Assembly (NCBI RefSeq): GCF_012935715.1
Contig: NZ_CP052860.1
Span: 124,001 to 188,000, forward strand
From: Pseudomonas sp. ADAK13
Lineage (GTDB): Bacteria > Pseudomonadota > Gammaproteobacteria > Pseudomonadales > Pseudomonadaceae
Length of the DNA: 64,000 nt
Direction of reading: 5' to 3'
The number at the start of each line of letters is the position of its first letter. The first letter of the stretch is position 1. The notes under the pieces were generated by a model. The model saw only the letters and a program-made list of their open reading frames with translations. It did no database searches and was not told where the DNA came from. This document shows, piece by piece, positions 33,693-41,951 of the stretch. A program made the position numbers and the translations under genes.

Positions 33693-34700
33693 ATGACTGC
33701 CCAGACCAACCGCCAATTCCTGCTCGCCAAACGCCCGGTCGGCGCTGCCACGCGGGACACCTTCACCTACCAGGAAGTACCGGTGGGCAAGCCCCAGGAC
33801 GGGCAGGTGCTGGTGCACAACGAATACCTGTCCCTGGACCCGGCCATGCGAGGCTGGATGAACGAGGGCAAATCCTACATTCCGCCGGTGGGTATCGGCG
33901 AAGTCATGCGCGCCTTGGGCGTAGGCAAGGTCATCGCCTCGAACAACCCGAAATTTGCCGTGGGTGACTACGTCAACGGCGCCCTCGGCGTGCAGGATTA
34001 CTTCCTCGGCGAGCCGCGAGGTTTCTACAAGGTCGATCCGAAACTGGCACCGTTGCCACGCTATTTGTCGGCGCTGGGGATGACCGGCATGACCGCCTAC
34101 TTCGCCCTGCTGGACACCGGCGCGCCCAAGGCCGGCGACACGGTGGTGATTTCCGGCGCGGCGGGTGCGGTGGGCAGCATTGCCGGGCAAATTGCCAAGA
34201 TCAAAGGCTGCCGCGTGGTGGGCATTGCCGGCGGTACCGACAAATGCAAGTTCCTGGTGGATGAGCTGGGTTTTGATGCGGCCATCGACTACAAGAACGA
34301 AGACGTACATGCCGGCCTCAAGCGCGAGTGCCCAAAGGGCGTGGACGTGTATTTCGATAACGTTGGCGGTGACATCCTTGATGCCGTGCTCAGCCGCCTG
34401 GCGTTGAAAGCGCGGGTGGTGATCTGCGGTGCCATCAGCCAGTACAACAACAAGGAAGCCATCAAAGGGCCGGCCAATTACCTGTCATTGCTGGTCAATC
34501 GTGCGCGCATGGAAGGGTTTGTGGTGATGGACCACGCGGCGAACTTCGCCGCTGCCGGGCAGGAGATGGCCGGCTGGATGGCTCAGGGCAAGCTCAAGAG
34601 CAAGGAAGATATCGTCGAAGGGCTGGAGACGTTCCCGGAAACGTTGATGAAACTGTTCAACGGCGAGAACTTTGGGAAGCTGGTGTTGAAAGTCAGCTGA
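33693..34700 (+). CDS. NADP-dependent medium-chain reductase (zinc-free, CurA/leukotriene B4 12-HD type)
   Basis: A 335-aa member of the zinc-independent MDR family. LDPAMRGWMN at about residues 48-57 and GMTGMTAYFALLDTGAPKAGDTVVISGAAGAVGSIAGQIAK (about 129-169), holding the AxxGxxG nucleotide fold, are diagnostic of the prostaglandin-reductase/curcumin-reductase group that saturates alpha,beta-unsaturated ketones. VYFDNVGG is also conserved. No Zn ligands are seen. ATG 33693 is used, with a modest gag site upstream. It is divergent from the SDR gene; a REP doublet marks the 3' end. Confidence 0.92.
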   Translation: MTAQTNRQFLLAKRPVGAATRDTFTYQEVPVGKPQDGQVLVHNEYLSLDPAMRGWMNEGKSYIPPVGIGEVMRALGVGKVIASNNPKFAVGDYVNGALGVQDYFLGEPRGFYKVDPKLAPLPRYLSALGMTGMTAYFALLDTGAPKAGDTVVISGAAGAVGSIAGQIAKIKGCRVVGIAGGTDKCKFLVDELGFDAAIDYKNEDVHAGLKRECPKGVDVYFDNVGGDILDAVLSRLALKARVVICGAISQYNNKEAIKGPANYLSLLVNRARMEGFVVMDHAANFAAAGQEMAGWMAQGKLKSKEDIVEGLETFPETLMKLFNGENFGKLVLKVS

Positions 34701-34731
34701 CACACCGCAGATCGTTCTGTGACCACTATCA

Positions 34732-34823
34732 ATGTGGGAGCCGGGCTTGCCCGCGATAGCATCGCCTTGGTGTCAAAGAAACACCGAGTCGCCTGCATCG
34801 CGGGCAAGCCCGGCTCCCACATT
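34732..34823. repeat. REP doublet (REPIN)
   Basis: The inverted halves aatgtgggagccgggcttgc and complement enclose about 45 bp, between the convergent reductase and pyrF genes. Variant of the gtgggag class with ccgggcttgcccgcga. Confidence 0.88.
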
Positions 34824-34839
34824 TTTACCGCGCCTGGTT

Positions 34840-35538
34840 TCAGGCGATCTCGGCAACCACCGCCGCCAGCGCCTTGGCCGGGTCGGCCGCCTGGCTGATC
34901 GGGCGACCGATCACCAGGTAATCGGAACCGGCGTCCAGGGCCTGGCGCGGGGTCAGGATGCGACGCTGGTCGTCCTGGGCGCTGCCCGCCGGGCGAATCC
35001 CCGGGGTCACCAGTTGCAGCGACGGGTGGGCGGTCTTCAGCGCCTGGGCTTCCAGCGCCGAGCACACCAGGCCGTCCAGGCCGGCCTTTTGCGCCAGGGC
35101 GGCAAGGCGCAGCACTTGTTCCTGTGGCTCGATGTCCAGGCCGATGCCGGCCAGGTCTTCACGCTCCATGCTGGTCAGCACGGTCACGCCAATCAGCAGC
35201 GGTTTGGGGCCAGTGCGCTGATCGAGCACTTCACGGCACGCAGCCATCATGCGCAAACCGCCGGAGCAGTGCACATTGACCATCCACACGCCCATTTCGG
35301 CGGCGGCCTTGACCGCCATCGCGGTGGTGTTGGGGATGTCGTGGAATTTCAGGTCGAGGAACACCTCGAAGCCCTTGTCACGCAAGGTGCCGACAATTTC
35401 TGCGGCGCAACTGGTGAACAGTTCCTTGCCGACCTTGACCCGGCAAAGCGTGGGGTCCAACTGGTCAGCCAGCTTCAGTGCGGCGTCACGAGTGGGGTAA
35501 TCCAGGGCGACGATGATAGGAGTCTGGCAGACGGACAT
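34840..35538 (-). CDS. pyrF: Orotidine 5'-phosphate decarboxylase
   Basis: A 232-aa cytosolic enzyme that converts OMP to UMP, the last step of de novo pyrimidine synthesis. The catalytic motif DLKFHD is at residues 62-67 (Lys64 is the proton donor), preceded by VALDYPT (Asp13) and followed by PGIRPAG and VIGRPIS, the phosphate-binding loops. Length is standard for the family. ATG 35538. It appears monocistronic; a REP doublet lies beyond its stop. Confidence 0.96.
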   Translation of the reverse strand: MSVCQTPIIVALDYPTRDAALKLADQLDPTLCRVKVGKELFTSCAAEIVGTLRDKGFEVFLDLKFHDIPNTTAMAVKAAAEMGVWMVNVHCSGGLRMMAACREVLDQRTGPKPLLIGVTVLTSMEREDLAGIGLDIEPQEQVLRLAALAQKAGLDGLVCSALEAQALKTAHPSLQLVTPGIRPAGSAQDDQRRILTPRQALDAGSDYLVIGRPISQAADPAKALAAVVAEIA

Positions 35539-35740
35539 TGGAATGGGCTCTCAGGCAAGTCGAAATCGGCGCGGATTGTAGCGCAAGCAGCGCGTTTGCG
35601 GGATCCGATGATCGGTAATTCGCGATTTACCCGCCAGATTGCGGGCTCCCGGGCAATTGTGTCAAAACAGATACATTCCCGACATGCCTGCAATACCCCC
35701 GAAGACTAGCCTCGCACACGTGAACCACCGTACAGAACTT

Positions 35741-35756
35741 CCAGCCCCGGGGCTGG
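35741..35756. other. Perfect 16-bp palindrome upstream of the response regulator
   Basis: ccagccccggggctgg, a perfect dyad with no spacer, lies 73 bp before the chosen start and immediately before an alternative upstream ATG (35763). It could be an operator or a translation-inhibiting hairpin. The rest of the 290-bp gap shows no gene. Confidence 0.45.
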
Positions 35757-35828
35757 GCGCCTATGCTGAACGCAACAACCTCGCCGCCGACCTTCGGCCC
35801 GGCGGCCCACCAGGTAGATGATCGCACC

Positions 35829-36593
35829 ATGCAAACCCTGACTCCTGTGCTGAATGACGATCAAAAAGGCTCGCTTGTGGGTGACGACAAGCGCTGGAAC
35901 ACCCGCGCACTGATCGTCGACGACGACGTGCCGATCCGCGAACTGCTGATCGATTACCTGGCGCGCTTCAATATTCTCGCCAGCGGCGTGACCGATGGCG
36001 CGGCCATGCGCCAGGCCATGCAAGCCGAAACCTTCGACGTAATAGTGCTCGACCTGATGCTGCCGGGTGAAGACGGCCTGTCGCTGTGCCGCTGGCTGCG
36101 GGCTGAATCGGACATTCCGATCCTGATGCTCACCGCCCGCTGCGAACCCACCGACCGCATCATCGGCCTCGAACTGGGGGCCGACGACTACATGTCCAAG
36201 CCCTTCGAGCCCCGCGAGCTGGTGGCGCGTATCCAGACGATCCTGCGTCGGGTGCGGGACGACCGCACCGAGCAACGGGCGAACATCCGCTTCGATAACT
36301 GGCGCCTCAACAGCGTACTGCGCCAACTGGTGGCCGACGATGGCCTGGTGGTGCCGCTGTCCAACGCCGAGTTCCGTTTGCTGTGGGTATTTATCGAGCG
36401 CCCGCGCCGGGTGCTGAGCCGCGAACAACTGCTGGACGCGGCCCGCGGTCGCTCCATTGAGGCCTTTGATCGCAGCATCGACTTGCTGGTCTCGCGCCTG
36501 CGCCAAAAACTCGGGGATGACCCCAAGGCGCCGCAGTTGATCAAGACCGTGCGCGGTGAAGGCTACCTGTTCGACGCCCGGGATATCGGCTGA
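35829..36593 (+). CDS. OmpR-family response regulator
   Basis: A 254-aa regulator with a receiver domain (about residues 24-140: acidic pair DDD at the start, phosphoacceptor Asp75 in VIVLDLMLPGEDG, Thr in LTAR, Lys in KPFEP) and a winged-helix C-terminal domain (about 150-248) with FDRSIDLLVSRLRQKLGDDP...KTVRGEGYLF. The start is uncertain: ATG 35829 and ATG 35763 are both in frame and neither has a strong ribosome site; the longer form would add 22 low-complexity residues. The stop overlaps the kinase start (ATGA), defining a two-component operon. Closest in style to OmpR; target genes unknown. Confidence 0.9.
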   Translation: MQTLTPVLNDDQKGSLVGDDKRWNTRALIVDDDVPIRELLIDYLARFNILASGVTDGAAMRQAMQAETFDVIVLDLMLPGEDGLSLCRWLRAESDIPILMLTARCEPTDRIIGLELGADDYMSKPFEPRELVARIQTILRRVRDDRTEQRANIRFDNWRLNSVLRQLVADDGLVVPLSNAEFRLLWVFIERPRRVLSREQLLDAARGRSIEAFDRSIDLLVSRLRQKLGDDPKAPQLIKTVRGEGYLFDARDIG

Positions 36594-37630
36594 TGCGCAA
36601 CGCCTTCAACACCCTGTTCGGGCGGCTGTTCGGTGTGTTGCTGGTGGCGATTGTGCTGGCCCACGTGCTGGCATTTTTCTGGTTTCACCACTACGGCCCG
36701 CCGCCGCCACCGCCCCACGAGACGTTCATCGAGCAACCGGACGGCACCCTGACGCCCATGCCCAAGGAGCATCGTCGCTCCTGGTTCGGCGGGCCGGTGG
36801 TGCCGCTGACCTTCCAGTTCTTCTCGCTGATCATTGCGGCCTGGTACGGCGCCAAGCTGCTCAGCCGGCCGATCCAGCGCCTGAGCGCCGCGGCCGAGCG
36901 GCTGAGCCTGGACCTCGACAGCCCGCCGCTGAACGAGTCCGGCCCGCGGGAAGCACGGCAGGCAGCGTCGACCTTTAACCTGATGCAAAAGCGCATCCGC
37001 GAACAGGTCACCCAGCGCGCCCGCATGCTCGGTGCGGTGTCCCATGACCTGCGCACGCCGCTGTCACGGCTCAAGCTGCGCCTGGAGCAGATCGAAGACA
37101 CCAAGCTGCAGGGCCAGATGCGCCAGGACCTGGACGACATGATCGGCATGCTCGACGCCACCCTGAGCTACCTGCACGAACAACGCACCAGCGAAACCCG
37201 GCATTGGCTGGACGTTCAGGCGCTGGTGGAATCCCTGAGTGAAAACGCCCAGGACCGCGGCTCCGACGTGCAATGCAGCGGTGAATGCGCGCCGCTGCAG
37301 GTGCAGCCGATGGCCCTGCGTTCGTGCCTGAACAACCTGATCGACAACGCCCTGCGCTATGCCGGCACGGCACGCATCGAACTGGCGGACACCCCACAGG
37401 CACTGGTGGTCAAGGTGATCGACCATGGCCCTGGAATTGCGGCGGATAAACGTGAAGCGGTGTTTGAGCCGTTTTATCGGCTGGAAGGCTCACGCAATCG
37501 TAATTCCGGCGGCGTGGGGTTGGGGATGACCATTTCCAAGGAGGCGGTTGAGCGCCTCGGTGGACGGCTGAGCCTGGAGGAAACGCCAGGCGGTGGCCTG
37601 ACGGCGGTGATGTGGTTGCCGAGGGCGTAG
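36593..37630 (+). CDS. EnvZ-like sensor histidine kinase
   Basis: A 345-aa inner-membrane kinase. TM1 is at about residues 12-32, a short periplasmic region of about 45 residues contains HHYGPPPPPPHETF, TM2 is about 68-85, then HAMP (about 86-138), the dimerisation helix with His151 in GAVSHDLRTPLSRLKLRLE, and the ATPase domain with NLIDNALRYAG, DHGPGI and GGVGLGMTIS. The small sensor domain with six consecutive prolines suggests that it responds to membrane or low-molecular-weight cues, not to a bound ligand. Translationally coupled to its regulator. Confidence 0.92.
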   Translation: MRNAFNTLFGRLFGVLLVAIVLAHVLAFFWFHHYGPPPPPPHETFIEQPDGTLTPMPKEHRRSWFGGPVVPLTFQFFSLIIAAWYGAKLLSRPIQRLSAAAERLSLDLDSPPLNESGPREARQAASTFNLMQKRIREQVTQRARMLGAVSHDLRTPLSRLKLRLEQIEDTKLQGQMRQDLDDMIGMLDATLSYLHEQRTSETRHWLDVQALVESLSENAQDRGSDVQCSGECAPLQVQPMALRSCLNNLIDNALRYAGTARIELADTPQALVVKVIDHGPGIAADKREAVFEPFYRLEGSRNRNSGGVGLGMTISKEAVERLGGRLSLEETPGGGLTAVMWLPRA

Positions 37631-37658
37631 GCATCATTCCTGCGCCCTGTTTCCCCCG

Positions 37659-38723
37659 TTACTGTTCGGCTTTATCTTCCCGCCGCACCTGAGCCTGGCT
37701 GGCGCTCCAGTCCGTCAACAGGCTATACGCCACTGCCAGCAATGTCGGGCCGATAAACAGGCCGATAAAACCGAACGCAATCAACCCGCCAAACACCCCC
37801 AACAGCACGATCACCAGCGGCAGGTTGCCGCCACGGCTGATCAGGTACGGCTTGAGCACGTTGTCCACGCCACTGATGATGAACGTGCCCCACACCCCGA
37901 GGAACACGGCGTAGGTGTAGTCGCCCTTCCACGCCAGCCACGCCGTGGCGGGAATCCACACCAACGGCGGCCCCATGGGAATCAGGCTCAGCAGGAACGT
38001 CACGATGCCCAGCACCAGCGCCCCCGGCACCCCGGCAATCAGGAAGCCAATCAGCGCCAGCACCGCCTGGGCAGCCGCCGTACCGATCACGCCATTCACC
38101 ACGCGTTGCACGGTGCCCGCCACCAGTTCGATGTAATAACCGGCGCGCTCGCCGATCAAGCGCTCCAGCAAGCGATGCACAAACATCGCCAGTCGCGGGC
38201 CGTCACGGTAGAAAAAGAACACGAACACCAGGCTCAGGGTCAGCTCCAGAATCCCGCCGCCGATCTGCGCACTGCGGGCCAGCAACCAGTTGCCCACCTG
38301 CCCCAGGTACGGCTTGAGGGTGACCATCAGCGCCGCGCCTTGCTGGTCGATGCTGTCCCACATCGCCACTAACCGCTCGCCGACAAAAGGGATGGAGCCA
38401 AGCCAGGCCGGCGCTTCGGGCAAACCATCCACCTGGATATCCTTGATCAGGCCCACGGCATCGCGCACATGATCTGCGAGGTTGAAGCCCAGCCATACCA
38501 GCGGCAACGCCACCAACAGCATCCAGACCAGGGTCAGGATTCCGGCAGCCAGGGACTCACGCCCGCCCAGCCAGCGGGTGAGCAAACGCATCACCGGCCA
38601 ACTGGCAAACGCCAGCACCGCGCCCCAGAACAGCGCCGACCAGAAAGGCGCCATCACCCAGAAGCTGGCACCGAACAACACCAGCAGCAGGATTTGCACC
38701 AGCAGGCGATCGTTATTGAGCAT
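37659..38723 (-). CDS. AI-2E family transporter (YdiK/PerM-like)
   Basis: A 354-aa protein with about eight membrane helices. The family signature is clear: N-terminal helix pair MAPFWSALFWGAVLAFASWPV, a periplasmic/amphipathic middle region, FFFYRDGP, and the C-terminal ...GVDNVLKPYLISRGGNLPLVIVLLGVFGGLIAFGFIGLFIGPTLLAVAY. Members have been linked to AI-2 export, sodium-proton exchange or peptidoglycan traits; the name should not be taken as proof of quorum-signal transport. ATG 38723. Convergent with the two-component operon; 28 bp separate the stops. Confidence 0.9.
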   Translation of the reverse strand: MLNNDRLLVQILLLVLFGASFWVMAPFWSALFWGAVLAFASWPVMRLLTRWLGGRESLAAGILTLVWMLLVALPLVWLGFNLADHVRDAVGLIKDIQVDGLPEAPAWLGSIPFVGERLVAMWDSIDQQGAALMVTLKPYLGQVGNWLLARSAQIGGGILELTLSLVFVFFFYRDGPRLAMFVHRLLERLIGERAGYYIELVAGTVQRVVNGVIGTAAAQAVLALIGFLIAGVPGALVLGIVTFLLSLIPMGPPLVWIPATAWLAWKGDYTYAVFLGVWGTFIISGVDNVLKPYLISRGGNLPLVIVLLGVFGGLIAFGFIGLFIGPTLLAVAYSLLTDWSASQAQVRREDKAEQ

Positions 38724-38796
38724 GTGGTTTCTCGAAAAGAAGTCTGTAAGAGGAAGAGCTTAGGCGAACGGCACGGGTCCGTTCGCCCTGGAACGG

Positions 38797-39615
38797 TCAG
38801 CGTATCAGATGCAGGTGCAAACCCTTGGCTTCGGCGGTGCCGGTTTCCAGGCGGGCCGCGCGTACGCCCTGATCGATCAAGCCCTGGCGCCATGCCTCAG
38901 CGGTAGGCCCGGTCAAACTGACCCGCAAGGTGGCGTCCAGGTTCAATCCACGGGAAATCAGCGTGAGCCAAGTGGCGTCAGGTTCGGCACCGAGCTTGGG
39001 GAAGTCCAGCTCGCCGGTGCTTTTCAGCTCCCGCAGCAGCGTGGCGGAAGTCGGCAGCAAGTCGCCCAGCGGTGCGCTGGCGTCCAGTTGCTCCACATGC
39101 AGATACGCTCGACGGTTGCCCCGGGTGATGCCGTACAGCGCGACCAGGGAATTGTCCTGAGGCGCCGCCAGGCGCAGCAACAGGTATTCCTGTTGGCCAT
39201 CGGCACCTACCAGCTTGGCGTTGCCAAACACTTCGTTGGCCCACAGGCTGCTTTCGCCGCAATCCCGGGCCTGGCACCAGAACAGCAATTGCGCGCCCTG
39301 GGCCTGCAAGGCTTCGCGGGTGGCGGTAAAGGCGGCGCTGGAGGTGTGTTCGGCAGGCAGTTCGTAGGTAATGGCCGTATTCAGCCCACGGGCGGTGGCC
39401 TGGCCTTCATAGCGCAGTTGGCCGCTGATCTTGCGGATCGAGCCCAGCGGGTAGATGCGTTCTTTTTCTTCGGCGGGGCGGTAGTCGACGATCTGCGCGT
39501 CGACCTGACGGGCCACGGCGGGCAAGTCCTGGCTACCCGGTACGTCGGCGGCGAACACCAGCGGGCTGAAACAGCACAGCCCCAGAATACGGATAAATCC
39601 CTTCGGCATACTCAT
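38797..39615 (-). CDS. DUF4892 domain protein, exported
   Basis: A 272-aa protein with a signal peptide (about residues 1-23, CCFSPLVFAAD). The mature protein begins VPGSQDLPAVARQVDAQIVDYRPAEEKERIYPLGSIRKISGQLRYEG, the opening I associate with DUF4892. The C-terminal third (DATLRVSLTGPTAEAWRQGLIDQGV...) resembles an OmpA-like or SPOR-like small fold but lacks clear motifs. Probably periplasmic or outer-membrane associated. The start is uncertain by two codons. It is transcribed ahead of the AI-2E gene, with 73 bp between. Confidence 0.75.
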   Translation of the reverse strand: MSMPKGFIRILGLCCFSPLVFAADVPGSQDLPAVARQVDAQIVDYRPAEEKERIYPLGSIRKISGQLRYEGQATARGLNTAITYELPAEHTSSAAFTATREALQAQGAQLLFWCQARDCGESSLWANEVFGNAKLVGADGQQEYLLLRLAAPQDNSLVALYGITRGNRRAYLHVEQLDASAPLGDLLPTSATLLRELKSTGELDFPKLGAEPDATWLTLISRGLNLDATLRVSLTGPTAEAWRQGLIDQGVRAARLETGTAEAKGLHLHLIR

Positions 39616-39717
39616 CGGATCAGTGCGCCCTGGCCATTGGGGTGCGCTGCGGTGCTGAGATCGTTCATGGTTGACTCCCTTTCGATCCGCCCAGCCTCGG
39701 CAGTTGACCCCGCCAAG

Positions 39718-40572
39718 TCAAGGCGTGGAGAAGAACCGATTGAAACAGTCTGCAACAAGGGTAGCGCCCGGCTCGTCATTCAGGTGCAAATGATGGCCAC
39801 CGGGCAACGTCGTCACCTGGAACGGAAGCCCGGAAAGCAATTCGGAATGTTTCGCCAGCATGCCGTCTTCAGCCACCACCAGCTGTGTCGGACAGCCGAC
39901 CCTGCGCACGAAGGCCATCGCCTGTTCTTCGGTCAGACGCATGGGGGAAGCCAGGGTCAGACGGCTGTCACTGCGCCAGGTGTAACCGCCCGGCACCGGC
40001 ATAAGGCCACGCTGGGCCAGCAATTCCGCTGCTTCGCGACTGACTGCCACCACGCCTTTCATCCGCGCTTCCACCGCACGATCAAGGGTGCTGTACACCG
40101 GTTTGCGCTTGTCTTGCAGGGCCAGTTGCGCCTGCAACGCCATGCCAAGGCGTTCGGCGGCGTTATCGGCGGTGCCGGTCGGCGGGATCACCCCATCGAT
40201 CAATCCCAGGTGCGTCACCCGCTCCGGCAAGGCACCGGCCAACACCAGGGAAACGATGGCGCCGAGGGAGTGACCAAGTAATGCAAAACGTTTCCAGCCC
40301 AGTTGTTCGGCCACTTGCAGCACATCGTGGACGTAATCCCACAGGGAATAACCCGCGCCGACGGGGCGATGAGCCGAGTGACCATGGCCGGCCATGTCCA
40401 GGGCGACAATGCGCAGGCCATTAAGCTTCGGCGCCAGGCGCGCGAAGCTGTTGGCGTTGTCCAGCCAGCCATGCAAGGCGATAACCGGCAGGCCGTCTTC
40501 GGGGCCAAACAAATGCGCCGCCAACTCGATGTGCGGCAGGGCCAGGCGGACTTCTTCGACGGGCGCGGTCAT
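39718..40572 (-). CDS. Alpha/beta hydrolase
   Basis: A 284-aa hydrolase. The oxyanion segment LHGWLDNANSFARLAP and nucleophile elbow GHSLG (Ser102) are standard; the late His lies in LPGGHHLHLNDEP. DMAGHGHSAHRP after strand 4 is typical of carboxylesterase/lipase-like family members. It is the last gene of a four-gene leftward series beginning with an acyl-CoA synthetase. ATG 40572 overlaps the stop of the upstream hydrolase (ATGA), so the two hydrolases are coupled. Substrate unknown; lipid or acyl-thioester context is suggestive. Confidence 0.88.
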   Translation of the reverse strand: MTAPVEEVRLALPHIELAAHLFGPEDGLPVIALHGWLDNANSFARLAPKLNGLRIVALDMAGHGHSAHRPVGAGYSLWDYVHDVLQVAEQLGWKRFALLGHSLGAIVSLVLAGALPERVTHLGLIDGVIPPTGTADNAAERLGMALQAQLALQDKRKPVYSTLDRAVEARMKGVVAVSREAAELLAQRGLMPVPGGYTWRSDSRLTLASPMRLTEEQAMAFVRRVGCPTQLVVAEDGMLAKHSELLSGLPFQVTTLPGGHHLHLNDEPGATLVADCFNRFFSTP

Positions 40573-41378
40573 GCGCAACTGCGCTCGCGCTGGCGGGCTT
40601 CCCAACGGGTAAACAGGTTTTTGATCAAGGTGGCGGTGTCCTGGGGGCGCTCAAGGGGAAACATGTGGCCGCCGGGCATGGTCAGCATTTCGCCCATGGG
40701 CATGCGCCCCACGCCGCTGGCATGGTGACGCATCACCACCCGGCTCTGGCGGCCGCGCACTACCGCCAGCGGCACCTTCAATTGCCGGACCTGGCCTGGG
40801 CTGGTGTGGGGCACGCCACGGTAGATGCTGATTTCGGTGGCCGGATCAAAGCGCAGGCGCAGGCGATCGCCCACCGGCTCCAGGCCATGTTGCAGGTAAG
40901 CGTCGAAACATTCGGGATCAAAGCCGCGAAACAGGGTTTTGCCGGCAAAGTACTGGCGCGCTGCCGCAAGGTCGGCGAACTCTTCACGACGGCCGAGGGT
41001 GCGACCCGCCGGGGTCAGCCGGTCGATAAAGCCAAAGCGCTTGGCCGCGCGAATCACCCAGCGATCGGCCAGGGTGAGTACCGGCGAATCGAGCATCACC
41101 ACGCCGCGATACAACTGCGGGCAGCGCATGGCCGCGTGCAGGTGCAGCACGCCACCCAATGAATGGCCTACGCCCCACACCGGCTCCGGCTGTTGTTCAA
41201 GGTGGTGGATCAGTTCGTCCACCAGGTTCTGCCAGTTGTCATCCACCGGAAACCGGGGGTCGTGGCCGTGCTGCGGCAAATGCGCGACGGCGTACTCCGG
41301 GGCCAGGGCGGCAAACAATTTGCCGTAGGTCGCCGAAGGGAAGCCATTGGCGTGAGCAAAAAACACGTGCTGCGACAT
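40569..41378 (-). CDS. Alpha/beta hydrolase
   Basis: A 269-aa hydrolase that starts MSQHVFFAHANGFPSATY; the HANG in place of HGxG is a feature of this subgroup. The nucleophile elbow GHSLGG gives Ser73, the acid is probably in the LDSPVL strand or later, and the final His is in MPGGHMFPLERP. ATG 41378 is chosen for its position after a tgatggatcaggt leader; an in-frame extension of 29 residues looks non-coding. It is coupled by a 4-bp overlap to the next hydrolase and lies 98 bp after the thioesterase gene. Confidence 0.87.
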   Translation of the reverse strand: MSQHVFFAHANGFPSATYGKLFAALAPEYAVAHLPQHGHDPRFPVDDNWQNLVDELIHHLEQQPEPVWGVGHSLGGVLHLHAAMRCPQLYRGVVMLDSPVLTLADRWVIRAAKRFGFIDRLTPAGRTLGRREEFADLAAARQYFAGKTLFRGFDPECFDAYLQHGLEPVGDRLRLRFDPATEISIYRGVPHTSPGQVRQLKVPLAVVRGRQSRVVMRHHASGVGRMPMGEMLTMPGGHMFPLERPQDTATLIKNLFTRWEARQRERSCA

Positions 41379-41476
41379 ACCTGATCCATCACCGTAAACA
41401 GAGCGTTGATTCTCCCCAGACCGGGCAGTCACGGCAATGACTGTAACTGCCAGGAATGATGACACTCACGCCATGC

Positions 41477-41920
41477 CTATCGCGCCGGCGGGTTCTCGCC
41501 CAGCGGCACCACGGCCATGGTCAGGCGCGATACGCAGCTGGCCTTGCCTTCATCGCTGGTCAGGCGGATATCCCACACATGGGTGGTGCGCCCGATGTGA
41601 ATCGGCTTGGCCACCGCCGTCACCCGCCCGCTGCGCAAACCGCGCAGGTGGTTGGCGTTGATTTCGAGGCCCACGCAGTAGAACTTGCTGGCGTCGATGC
41701 ACAGGTAACTGGCCATGGAGCCCACGGTTTCCGCCAGCACCACCGACGCGCCGCCGTGCAGCAGGCCGTAGGGTTGATGGGTGCGGTGGTCGATCACCAT
41801 GCTGGCGGTCAGGGACTCGTCGTCAGCGCTTTCAAAGCGAATATCCAGCACTTCACCAATGGTGTTTTTCTGGATCGCATTGAGTTGTTCGATATTGGGT
41901 TGGGTGCGCCACAGGCTCAT
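41477..41920 (-). CDS. Hot-dog fold acyl-CoA thioesterase (YdiI/EntH-like)
   Basis: A 147-aa single hot-dog domain. The helix segment HQPYGLLHGGASVVLAETVGSMASYL carries the HGG turn and catalytic Glu in LAETVG, as in E. coli YdiI/EntH and arthrobacter-type thioesterases. ANHLRGLRSGRVTAVAKPIHIGRTTHVWDI forms the following strands. It hydrolyses acyl-CoA thioesters; acyl preference unknown. The gene lies 31 bp downstream of the acyl-CoA synthetase gene, and together they could cycle an acyl group between CoA ester and free acid. Confidence 0.92.
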   Translation of the reverse strand: MSLWRTQPNIEQLNAIQKNTIGEVLDIRFESADDESLTASMVIDHRTHQPYGLLHGGASVVLAETVGSMASYLCIDASKFYCVGLEINANHLRGLRSGRVTAVAKPIHIGRTTHVWDIRLTSDEGKASCVSRLTMAVVPLGENPPAR

Positions 41921-41951
41921 TGATCAGTCCTTATTGGTGTTATGTCAGTGC

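Noticed and set aside
41379..41465. N-terminal extension of the hydrolase starting at 41465
   Set aside because: The extra 29 residues have no similarity to the family start, there is no ribosome site, and the ATG at 41378 gives the expected first strand.
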